Positions 27,976 through 34,540 of a stretch of DNA of 41,901 nucleotides are shown here, one piece after another. A program made the translations under genes and the position numbers. The DNA comes from Streptomyces sp. BV286 (GTDB lineage: Bacteria > Actinomycetota > Actinomycetes > Streptomycetales > Streptomycetaceae): contig NZ_JAHRIB010000173.1 in NCBI RefSeq assembly GCF_019090165.1, positions 1 through 41,901 of the forward strand, read 5' to 3'. Below the pieces are notes generated by a model. It was given only the letters and a program-made list of their open reading frames with translations. It was not told where the DNA came from and did not search any database. Positions within the stretch are counted from its first letter, which is position 1. Each line of letters begins with the position of its first letter.

Positions 27976-28893
27976 TCACGCCTCCGGGAACTTCGGCGCG
28001 GGGATGCCGACGCTCTGCGGCTCGGCGCCCAGCGAGGTGGGCCAGACGTCGGCGAGGGTGTCGGGGGTCCAGCCACCGTCAGCGTACGCCGCCCTGATCT
28101 CCTGAGGGTGCGACCACAGGGTCACCTTGTCGCCGCCGATGCCGATGGCCTGGCCGCTCACGCCGCGGGCGGCCTCGGAGGCCAGGAACGGGACCAGCGC
28201 GGCGCAGTCCTCGGGGGAGCCGAAGCCCTCACCCTTGCGGAGGAAGTCCGGCAGGGGCTCGCCGCCGCGCATGGCCTCGATGTAGGGCGCGAAGGCGGGG
28301 ATGGTTTCGGTCATGGCGGTCGCGGCGACCGGCACGATCGCGTTGACGGTGATGCTCGCGCGGCCCAGTTCCATCGACCACGTACGGGCCATGGCGGCGA
28401 TGCCGGCCTTGGCGGCGGCGTAGTTCGTCTGTCCGAAGTTGCCGCGCTGCCCGGCCGGCGAGCCGACCAGGATCAGCGTGCCGCCCTCGCCCTGCTCGCG
28501 CATGCGTACGGCGGCGGCGCGGGCGCAGGTGAAGGTGCCCTTGAGGTGCGTGGTGATCACCGCGTCGAAGTCCTCGTCGGTCATCTTCCACAGGACCTTG
28601 TCGCGGAGGATGCCCGCGTTGGTGACCAGGACGTCGAGGCGGCCGAACTCCTCCACCGCGCGGCCCACCAGCCGGTCCGCGGCCTCGGTGGTACCGACCG
28701 CGACCACCTCGGCCACGGCGGTGCCGCCCGCCTCGGTGATCGCCTTGACGGCCTGCTCGGCCACGGCCTCGTCGACGTCGTTGACGACCACGGAGGCGCC
28801 TGCGGCGGCGAGGGCGTGCGCGTAGGCCAGGCCGAGGCCACGGCCGGAGCCCGTGACGACGGCGACCTTGCCGGTGAGATCGATGCTGGGCAC
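27976..28893 (-). CDS. Short-chain dehydrogenase/reductase, likely 3-hydroxyacyl-CoA dehydrogenase
   Basis: A 305-residue NAD(P)-dependent oxidoreductase. The nucleotide motif TGSGRGLGLAYA (15-26), NAG, and the catalytic Ser and YxxxK (VGSPAGQRGNFGQTNYAAAK) are intact. The extended C-terminus (WTPDTLADVWPTSLG) is seen in SDRs related to the MFE-2 type hydroxyacyl-CoA dehydrogenases. It is first in the minus-strand operon and would oxidise the beta-hydroxyacyl-CoA made by MaoC. ATG 28893 lies about 60 nt after a good promoter (TTGACG, 17 nt, TAGCTT) covered by palindromes. Confidence 0.9.
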   Translation of the reverse strand: MPSIDLTGKVAVVTGSGRGLGLAYAHALAAAGASVVVNDVDEAVAEQAVKAITEAGGTAVAEVVAVGTTEAADRLVGRAVEEFGRLDVLVTNAGILRDKVLWKMTDEDFDAVITTHLKGTFTCARAAAVRMREQGEGGTLILVGSPAGQRGNFGQTNYAAAKAGIAAMARTWSMELGRASITVNAIVPVAATAMTETIPAFAPYIEAMRGGEPLPDFLRKGEGFGSPEDCAALVPFLASEAARGVSGQAIGIGGDKVTLWSHPQEIRAAYADGGWTPDTLADVWPTSLGAEPQSVGIPAPKFPEA

Positions 28894-28957
28894 GAGGGGG
28901 TCCCTTCAACGCTTGGGTCGGCGCGGCTGCCAGAGCCGAGCTGCGGCTACGAGATCG

Positions 28958-28992
28958 AAGCTAAGGACAATAATTGTTGACGTCAATAGTTG
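28958..28992. promoter_or_regulatory. SDR-operon promoter with overlapping MarR-type palindromes
   Basis: On the minus strand TTGACG (28986-28981), 17 nt and TAGCTT (28963-28958) form a strong promoter. Over it lie ACAAT-A-ATTGT (28967-28977), TTGACGTCAA (28977-28986) and CAA-TAG-TTG (28984-28992). The half-site CAATARTTG occurs twice, 16 bp centre to centre. The AT-rich site in GC-rich DNA, between the SDR and MarR genes, is a typical MarR operator. Confidence 0.6.
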
Positions 28993-29179
28993 TTGCTGTT
29001 CGATCTGTGCGCCATGCTGGTCCCGTACGGGCGCCATGCCGTACGGAGGATGTCCGAGGAAGCACGCAGCACCGCCCCCTCCCGGGGCCAGGACCAGGGA
29101 GCCCGCCATCGCCCGCCAGCCGCACGCCCCAGACCACGCCGTGGGCCCCGCCGCCTCCATCGACGACCAGGAGCCGTGG

Positions 29180-29608
29180 ATGCGCGCACTGCACGCGGAC
29201 ACCGGCTACCTGCTGTACCGGCTCGGCCTGCGCTCCGGGCAGCTGTTCAACACGTTCCTCCAGGAGTCGGGCCTGCGGCTGCGGCACTACGCCCTGCTGC
29301 GCTTCCTCGCCACCTCCGAGGGCGCGCTCCAGCGGGAGCTGAGCTCGCGGCTCGGTTACGACCCGAGCGCGATCGTCGGCCTGGTAGACGACCTGGAGAA
29401 GCTCGGGTTCGCCGAGCGCCGCCCCTCCCCCGACGACCGCCGCAGCCGCACCGTGGTGCTGACCGAGGACGGCCGCGCGTTCCTGCGCGACACCGACCAG
29501 GCGGGGCTGCGCGTGACGAACGACCTGCTCCGGCCCCTCGGCCCCGCCGAGCGGGACATGCTGCACTCGCTGCTGCAGCGGGTCGCCGAGACCGAACTCG
29601 ACTCATGA
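29180..29608 (+). CDS. MarR-family transcriptional regulator
   Basis: A 142-residue winged-helix protein. The DNA-binding core reads RHYALLRFLATSEGALQREL, then GYDPSAIVGLVDDLEKLGF, with the wing ERRPSPDDRRSRTVVLTEDG. ATG 29180 is chosen because AGGAG (29168-29172) lies 7 nt upstream; ATG 29036 or GTG 29141 would give longer forms. It is divergent from the SDR operon across an AT-rich palindromic region, the classic layout for a MarR repressor released by a phenolic or aryl-CoA ligand, as with CouR and PhdR. The IclR gene follows 13 nt later. Confidence 0.85.
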   Translation: MRALHADTGYLLYRLGLRSGQLFNTFLQESGLRLRHYALLRFLATSEGALQRELSSRLGYDPSAIVGLVDDLEKLGFAERRPSPDDRRSRTVVLTEDGRAFLRDTDQAGLRVTNDLLRPLGPAERDMLHSLLQRVAETELDS

Positions 29609-29621
29609 CCCCGCCCGGCTC

Positions 29622-30374
29622 ATGACCGCGCCGTCCGCGCCCGGCCGCCTCCTGGCCGTGCTCGCCGCCTTCGACCACGACCACCCGGCGCTCTCCCTCA
29701 CGGACATCAGCCGCCGCGCCGGGCTCTCGCTCACCACCGCGCACCGGCTCGTGGGCGCGCTCAGCGACTGGGGCGCACTGGAGCGCGACACGACCGGGAT
29801 CTACCACGTGGGCCTGCGGCTGTGGGAGATCGCGGCGCTCTCCCCGCGGGGCCTCGCGCTGCGGCAGGTCGCGCTGCCCTATCTGGAGGACCTCTACGAA
29901 GCCACCCACGAGAACGTGCAGTTGGCCGTCCGTGACGGCGCCGAGGTCGTCTACATCGAGTGGATCTCCGGCCGTTCGGCCGTCGGTGTGAAGATCCAGG
30001 TGGGCGCGCGCTGGCCGCTGCACGCGACCGGGGTGGGGCTCGCGCTGCTCGCCCACTGCGAGTGGGCGTTCCAGGAGGCGTACTGCGGCGGGCCCCTCGC
30101 GGGTTTCACGCCGCACACCCTCACGGACCCGGCCGCGCTCCGTCGGGTCCTGGCCGAAGTCCGGCGCTCCGGCGTGGCGGTGAGCAGTCGTCAGATCACC
30201 GAGGACGCACTGTCGGTGGCCGCACCCGTGCGCGGGGCGGACGGCTCGGTGACCGCGGCCGTCTCGGTGGTGGTACCCGAACGCGACGCGCACACACCGG
30301 CGTTGATCCCCGCCGTCCGGCTCGCCGCGCGCGGGATCTCCCGGGCGCTCGGATGGCAGCCGCAGCCGTCGTGA
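29622..30374 (+). CDS. IclR-family transcriptional regulator
   Basis: A 250-residue regulator. The N-terminal winged helix (SLTDISRRAGLSLTTAHRLV, residues 22-41) is followed by the IclR effector domain (ALPYLEDLYEATHENVQLAV, DGAEVVYIEWISG, then GVAVSSRQITEDALSVAAPV). IclR proteins commonly control aromatic-acid pathways (PcaR, PobR). ATG 29622 has no clear ribosome site and probably depends on translation of the MarR gene 13 nt upstream. Three regulator types (PaaX, MarR, IclR) around one four-gene operon is unusual; IclR may instead act on a ring-cleavage locus elsewhere. Confidence 0.9.
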   Translation: MTAPSAPGRLLAVLAAFDHDHPALSLTDISRRAGLSLTTAHRLVGALSDWGALERDTTGIYHVGLRLWEIAALSPRGLALRQVALPYLEDLYEATHENVQLAVRDGAEVVYIEWISGRSAVGVKIQVGARWPLHATGVGLALLAHCEWAFQEAYCGGPLAGFTPHTLTDPAALRRVLAEVRRSGVAVSSRQITEDALSVAAPVRGADGSVTAAVSVVVPERDAHTPALIPAVRLAARGISRALGWQPQPS

Positions 30375-30706
30375 CGCCCCGGGCCCACCGGTGGCCCCAC
30401 GGACCGGCCCTCGGACATCCCTCTCACCGGTGAGGACCCTGCCCTCCAGCAATGGGCACCGGGGCGGCTGCGGCGGACGCACGACCGGTTCGGCCTGAGC
30501 GAGGAGGCTCCGGCGCCCCGCCGCGAACTCGCCGAGCATCGCTGAACTATCCCTGAGGCACTGCGCGTTGGCCCCGGCCTTCTCGGACCGGGCCTTCGCC
30601 GTCATCACTGCCGATGTCGCTGCCGATGTCGCTGTCGCTGTCGCTGGAGTTGGAGCTGCTGCGGCTGGGGCTACTGGGGCTACTGGGGCTACTGGGGCTA
30701 CTGGGG
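30375..30706. other. Gap with possible gene remnants
   Basis: After the IclR stop the same frame stays open to TGA 30541-30543 and reads like protein (IPLTGEDPALQQWAPGRLRR, then FGLSEEAPAPRRELAEHR), but it has no own start. A hairpin, GGCCCCGG / CCGGGCC (30570-30594), may end the IclR transcript. The minus frame from about 30717 to 30547 encodes a Ser/Asp-rich tail out of frame with the next gene. Confidence 0.4.
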
Positions 30707-30717
30707 CTACTGGGGCT
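30667..30717. repeat. 9-bp minisatellite carrying the stop codon of the minus-strand gene
   Basis: Five perfect copies of GGGGCTACT (30667-30711) plus a six-base partial copy. Read on the minus strand the unit is AGTAGCCCC. Each unit has TAG in the frame of the upstream gene, so its stop is repeated five times. In the next frame it encodes Ser-Ser-Pro repeats. Confidence 0.9.
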
Positions 30718-31777
30718 GAAACGGGCAGCCGTCACTGAGGTAGTGGCGTGTGACCGCCCCTGCGGGGAGTCGGGCACGGAACTCGTAGCACCACGAGGCG
30801 TTCGGCGCGGTCACCCGTGCGACGACGACCACGGCGGTGGACGAGCGCTCCACCTTCTCGGGCGCGACGTCCGGGCCGGTGACCCACTCACCGCTCATGT
30901 CGTCCTTCGCGGGGAGGGAGAGAGCCCGCGGCAGCTCCGCGTCGGTCAGCCGGCCGTCTGCCGCCGCCTTCTCCAGTTGACGCTCGATCTTCCGGGCGCT
31001 CTTGTCGAGTTCGGCACGATGAGCCTTCTCCTCCGCGGCGTAACGCTCACGCTCCAGGCGGTAACAGCCGTCCGGCTTCAGCTTCTTGACGTCGACCGTG
31101 CCGGAATCCTCCCTCGCCCGGAACTCGTAGCAGTCCCGGCCCTCCGGCCCTGTGCCGCCGCGCAGCCAGACGTGAGCGACATGCTGACCGCCGCTGGTCT
31201 CGGTCTCCTGGACCTCGACGCCCCGGGTCTTCCAGACCTCGGCGGTCCGAACGCGCTCGACCCCGCCGTCGGCCAGGGCCGTGCGCACCTCGACGGCGAT
31301 GTCGTCGGCCACGTCCGCAGGCCTCGGAGGGGAGGGCTTACCCGGCGGGAACGAACATGCCTCGTACGGCAGTTCGCGCACCTCGACCTTCGGCGGGTTC
31401 GCGGCCGGGACGACCTCGAACCGGTAGCAGCCTTCGTCATGGGCCCCGCCGATCAGCATTCCGGGCACCACGCCGACGAACCGGGTCGTGATCGTCACCC
31501 GCCCGCCACGCCGCTCGATCGACTCCGTCGACTTCTCGACGCCGACCACCGCCCGCTGGATCTCCGTGTCCAGCAGCACGCCGTCGGCGGCGGCCTTCGC
31601 CAGACGGTCCCGCGCGCCCTCGGCGGCCCCGGTGACCTGGTCCCGCGCCTCGGCCCTGGCCTCCCTTCCGGTGTTCCAGACGGACACCATCACACCCACG
31701 ACGATCACGAGCGCGAGCATCAGCACGCCCAGACAACCGTTGATCAGACATCCCGCGCGTCCCCCGCGTCCAGCCAT
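30707..31777 (-). CDS. Membrane-anchored protein with three Cys-paired repeats, function unknown
   Basis: A 356-residue protein. One transmembrane segment (about residues 10-33, LINGCLGVLMLALVIVVGVM) puts the rest probably outside the cell. The outside part holds three diverged copies of one module. Each begins with an Ala-rich or charged helix (KAAADGVLLDTEIQRAV; VADDIAVEVRTALADGGVE; KAAADGRLTDAELPRAL) and ends in CY-F then a second Cys: C117/C141, C216/C238, C330/C351. The Cys spacing (21-24) suggests one disulfide per module. I do not recognise the family. ATG 31777 is preceded by GGGAAG; ATG 31900 would add 41 low-complexity residues. The stop lies inside a 9-bp minisatellite. Confidence 0.75.
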   Translation of the reverse strand: MAGRGGRAGCLINGCLGVLMLALVIVVGVMVSVWNTGREARAEARDQVTGAAEGARDRLAKAAADGVLLDTEIQRAVVGVEKSTESIERRGGRVTITTRFVGVVPGMLIGGAHDEGCYRFEVVPAANPPKVEVRELPYEACSFPPGKPSPPRPADVADDIAVEVRTALADGGVERVRTAEVWKTRGVEVQETETSGGQHVAHVWLRGGTGPEGRDCYEFRAREDSGTVDVKKLKPDGCYRLERERYAAEEKAHRAELDKSARKIERQLEKAAADGRLTDAELPRALSLPAKDDMSGEWVTGPDVAPEKVERSSTAVVVVARVTAPNASWCYEFRARLPAGAVTRHYLSDGCPFQPQ

Positions 31778-31945
31778 GCCCCCACACTTCCCGGGCCGCG
31801 GCCGGGGACCGCTCCCCTTCTCCGATACGTGACCGAACAGGCCCCGGACCGTGCCACCGGTCGAGGACCCGAACGGGGACACGGCGGTCCGCCCCTTCAT
31901 TGCGTGAACTCCCCGCCCTCTGCACGGCTTTCTCTGCTTTACCTC

Positions 31946-31974
31946 TTGACGACCCGGGCGCCGAAGAGCACATT
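31946..31974 (+). promoter_or_regulatory. Promoter of the GH16 gene
   Basis: TTGACG (31946-31951), a 17-nt spacer and CACATT (31969-31974). Transcription would start near 31981, just before the TGAGAGCGCTCTCA palindrome. Confidence 0.5.
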
Positions 31975-31991
31975 GGCCCGCGCAGCTGCGA

Positions 31992-32005
31992 TGAGAGCGC
32001 TCTCA
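31992..32005. promoter_or_regulatory. LacI-family operator palindrome
   Basis: TGAGAGCGCTCTCA is a perfect 14-bp palindrome about 11 nt after the predicted transcription start of the GH16 gene. It differs from the Streptomyces CebR site TGGGAGCGCTCCCA only at one symmetric pair. It should bind a LacI-type repressor that responds to a beta-glucan oligosaccharide. Confidence 0.75.
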
Positions 32006-32045
32006 ACCACCCCTGCACCCCCACTCCGTACCCGAAGAGGCACCC

Positions 32046-33425
32046 ATGAGGGAAACTTCAGGCACACCTGTCAGACGTGGTCCACTCCGACGCACACTCA
32101 TCGCACTGGTCAGCGTCCTGAGCCTCGCGGCGGCCGGGGCCTCGGCGCAGGCGGACGCGCCCGCGCCGCCCAGCGGCTGGACACAGGTCTTCGTCGACGA
32201 CTTCAACGGCCCCTCGGGCACCGGCGTCAACACCTCGAACTGGCAGTACGCGACCGGTCACGGCTACCCGGGCGGCCCCGCCAACTGGGGCACGGGCGAG
32301 ATCGAGAACATGACGTCCAGCACGAACAACGTGGCCCTGGACGGCAGCGGCAACCTCCGCATCACCCCCCGGCGCGACGCGGCGGGCAACTGGACCTCGG
32401 GCCGCATCGAGACCAACCGCACCGACTTCCAGCCGCCCGCCGGGGGCAAGCTGCGCGTCCAGTCCCGCATCCAGATGCCGAACGTGACGGGCGCGGCCGC
32501 GCGCGGCTACTGGCCGGCGTTCTGGATGCTGGGCGCGCCCTACCGCGGCAACTACCACAACTGGCCGAGCGTCGGCGAGCTGGACATCCTGGAGAACGTC
32601 CAGGGCCTGAACACCGTGTGGGCGACGATGCACTGCGGCACGAACCCGGGCGGCCCGTGCAACGAGACGACCGGTCTCGGCGGCTCCACCACCTGCCCGG
32701 GCGCGACCTGTCAGGCCGGCTTCCACACGTACGGCATGGAGTGGGACCGGTCGACGAGCCCGGAGGAGATCCGCTTCTACGTCGACGGCGTCAACTACCA
32801 CACGGTCCGCGCGAACCAGGTCGACGCGACGACCTGGTCGAACGCCACGAACCACGGCTTCTTCATCATCCTGAACGTGGCGATGGGCGGCGGTTTCGTG
32901 GACGCCTTCGGCGGCGGCCCGGACGGGGCCACGGTCCCCGGGCACCCGCTGGTGGTCGACTACGTCCAGGTGCTGCAGTCCGGCGGCGGCACCACACCTC
33001 CTCCGACCGGCAACCGTGACGCGTACAGCGCGATCCAGGCGGAGTCGTACGACGGCCAGAGCGGTACCAGCACCGAGTCCACCACCGACTCGGGCGGCGG
33101 CCAGAACATCGGCTCCCTCGCGAACGGCGACTGGGCCCTCTACAAGGGCGTCAATTTCGGCTCCACGGCGGCCAGGCAGTTCAGCGCCCGGGTCGCGAGC
33201 GGTGTCGGGGGCGGCGCCAGTGGCCTGGTCGAGGTCCGCCTCGACAGCCGTACGAGCGCCCCGGTCGGCACCTTCGCGCTCGCCAACACCGGCGGGTGGC
33301 AGAGCTGGCGGACCGTCCCGACGAACATCAGCAACGTCACCGGCACGCACGACGTGTATCTGACCTTCACGAGCGGCCAGCCCGCGGACTTCGTGAACGT
33401 GAACTGGTTCAGCTTCGCTCGCTGA
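32046..33425 (+). CDS. Secreted GH16 endo-beta-1,3-glucanase with CBM6
   Basis: A 459-residue exported glucanase. A signal peptide (LRRTLIALVSVLSLAAAGAS, then AQADA) ends near residue 37. The GH16 domain (about 44-315) has the retaining catalytic motif GELDILE with E178, D180 and E183, and PAFWMLG before it. A short Gly/Thr/Pro linker follows, then a family 6 carbohydrate-binding module (about 330-459; AIQAESYDGQSG, NGDWALYKGVNFG, DFVNVNWFSF). It is a laminarinase type that cleaves beta-1,3- or mixed-link glucan outside the cell. AGAGG lies 5 nt before ATG 32046. A LacI-type operator controls it. Confidence 0.92.
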   Translation: MRETSGTPVRRGPLRRTLIALVSVLSLAAAGASAQADAPAPPSGWTQVFVDDFNGPSGTGVNTSNWQYATGHGYPGGPANWGTGEIENMTSSTNNVALDGSGNLRITPRRDAAGNWTSGRIETNRTDFQPPAGGKLRVQSRIQMPNVTGAAARGYWPAFWMLGAPYRGNYHNWPSVGELDILENVQGLNTVWATMHCGTNPGGPCNETTGLGGSTTCPGATCQAGFHTYGMEWDRSTSPEEIRFYVDGVNYHTVRANQVDATTWSNATNHGFFIILNVAMGGGFVDAFGGGPDGATVPGHPLVVDYVQVLQSGGGTTPPPTGNRDAYSAIQAESYDGQSGTSTESTTDSGGGQNIGSLANGDWALYKGVNFGSTAARQFSARVASGVGGGASGLVEVRLDSRTSAPVGTFALANTGGWQSWRTVPTNISNVTGTHDVYLTFTSGQPADFVNVNWFSFAR

Positions 33426-33453
33426 GAAGGAGGTTGAGGCAGCAGGTTCGGAC

Positions 33454-33487
33454 GTGGAGGGGCGGGCCGTCGGGGCCGCCCCTCCAC
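33454..33487. terminator. Bidirectional terminator hairpin
   Basis: GTGGAGGGGCGG (33454-33465) pairs perfectly with CCGCCCCTCCAC (33476-33487) around a 10-nt loop. It lies between the convergent GH16 and AraC genes. Confidence 0.8.
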
Positions 33488-33494
33488 GGGCGTC

Positions 33495-34394
33495 TCAGCG
33501 CAGCTCCGCCCGGAACGCCACCGGCGTCGTCCCCGTGTGCTGGGTGAAGAACTTGGAGAAGTTCGCCGCGTCGGGAAAGCCGACGACGACACCGATCCGG
33601 CCGATCGGCAGGTCCGTGTGGGCCAGCAGCCGCTTCGCCTCCAGGACGACCCGCTTGTCGATGAAACCCTTGGGGGTCTCGCCCGTCGCGGCACGGACCG
33701 CACGGACGAGGGTGCGCCGGGAGTATCCGAGGGCGTCGGCGTAGGCGCTGACGCTGTGGTTGGTGGCGAAGCCCTTCTCCACGGCCTCGCGGAATCGGGT
33801 GAAGGTGCTGTCCGTCTGCCCGTGCGCGGTGCCGGCGGCACCGGCCGCGAGATGGGCCAGACGCAGCAGGAACGCGGTCAGGGTGTGCCGCAGTACCGCG
33901 GTGTGCAGGCTGAGCGGCAGGGTGCCCGTGTCGACGTACTCGCGCTCCAGCTGGGCCAGGGAGTTCTCCAGCGCGGCGAGTTGCGCCGGGTCGGGGCGCA
34001 GCAGCGGGGGCAGGTCGTAGCGGTAGAGGCCGGTCGCTTCGACGGTGGCGCGGGGCAGGAAGCCCGGCTGCATGATCAGGGCCGTGCCCCGGTAGTCGGC
34101 CGCCGAGAAGAAGCGGTGCACCTGACCGGGCCGGATCCACAGGACCTCGCCGTCCCCGGCCTCGTACTCGTCGAAGTCGACCATGTGCCTGACGGGAGCA
34201 CCGCCCCGGAAGAGCAGGACCACATGGAAGTCGATGCGGTGGACGCTCTCGATCCGCTCGCCCGGATGCCAGCCGCCGCCCGGCTCCATCGGGCCCACCT
34301 GCATGCCCACGCCGAGAACGCTCAGGTCGACGGGGAAGGGAAAGGTTCTGATGACGGCCCGGCCGTCGTCGTACGGGGTGCTTGTGTCCGTCAT
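33495..34394 (-). CDS. AraC-family transcriptional regulator
   Basis: A 299-residue regulator. The N-terminal part is a cupin-like ligand domain (HVVLLFRGGAPVRHMVDFDE, GEVLWIRPGQVHRF). The C-terminal AraC double helix-turn-helix is intact (VSAYADALGYSRRTLVRAVR, then IGRIGVVVGFPDAANFSKFF). ATG 34394 is chosen because GAAGGA precedes it; the frame is open to 34556 but overlaps the tkt upstream region. It faces away from tkt across a 146-nt gap and converges on GH16. Its target is not shown by the sequence; the gene itself, or tkt across the gap, are candidates. Confidence 0.88.
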   Translation of the reverse strand: MTDTSTPYDDGRAVIRTFPFPVDLSVLGVGMQVGPMEPGGGWHPGERIESVHRIDFHVVLLFRGGAPVRHMVDFDEYEAGDGEVLWIRPGQVHRFFSAADYRGTALIMQPGFLPRATVEATGLYRYDLPPLLRPDPAQLAALENSLAQLEREYVDTGTLPLSLHTAVLRHTLTAFLLRLAHLAAGAAGTAHGQTDSTFTRFREAVEKGFATNHSVSAYADALGYSRRTLVRAVRAATGETPKGFIDKRVVLEAKRLLAHTDLPIGRIGVVVGFPDAANFSKFFTQHTGTTPVAFRAELR

Positions 34395-34471
34395 GTCCTT
34401 CTCGTGTCGACTCGGTCCCGCAGTCGTTGTCCCACTTTCACCAAAGGCTGGCACAGGAGGACCTTCCCCGG

Positions 34472-34488
34472 TAAAAGTCAGACTTTTA
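34472..34488. promoter_or_regulatory. AT-rich palindrome between araC-type gene and tkt
   Basis: TAAAAGT-CAG-ACTTTTA is a perfect 7-bp-arm palindrome in the 146-nt divergent gap. Its A/T richness is striking in this DNA. It is a plausible operator for the AraC regulator or for control of the pentose-phosphate operon. No matching known site was recognised. Confidence 0.45.
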
Positions 34489-34540
34489 AGGTTGAACGCA
34501 CGAGAGCAGTTACCGGGCCAGCAGTAAGGATTTCTTGAAG

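Noticed and set aside
30667..30717. Short direct repeats as a CRISPR array
   Set aside because: Units are 9 bp with no spacers; a plain minisatellite.
30614..33019. Plus-strand frame beginning with Leu/Ser and Gly-Leu-Leu repeats
   Set aside because: The repeats come from the minisatellite read in the wrong frame, and the rest is antisense to the triple-repeat gene and out of frame with GH16.
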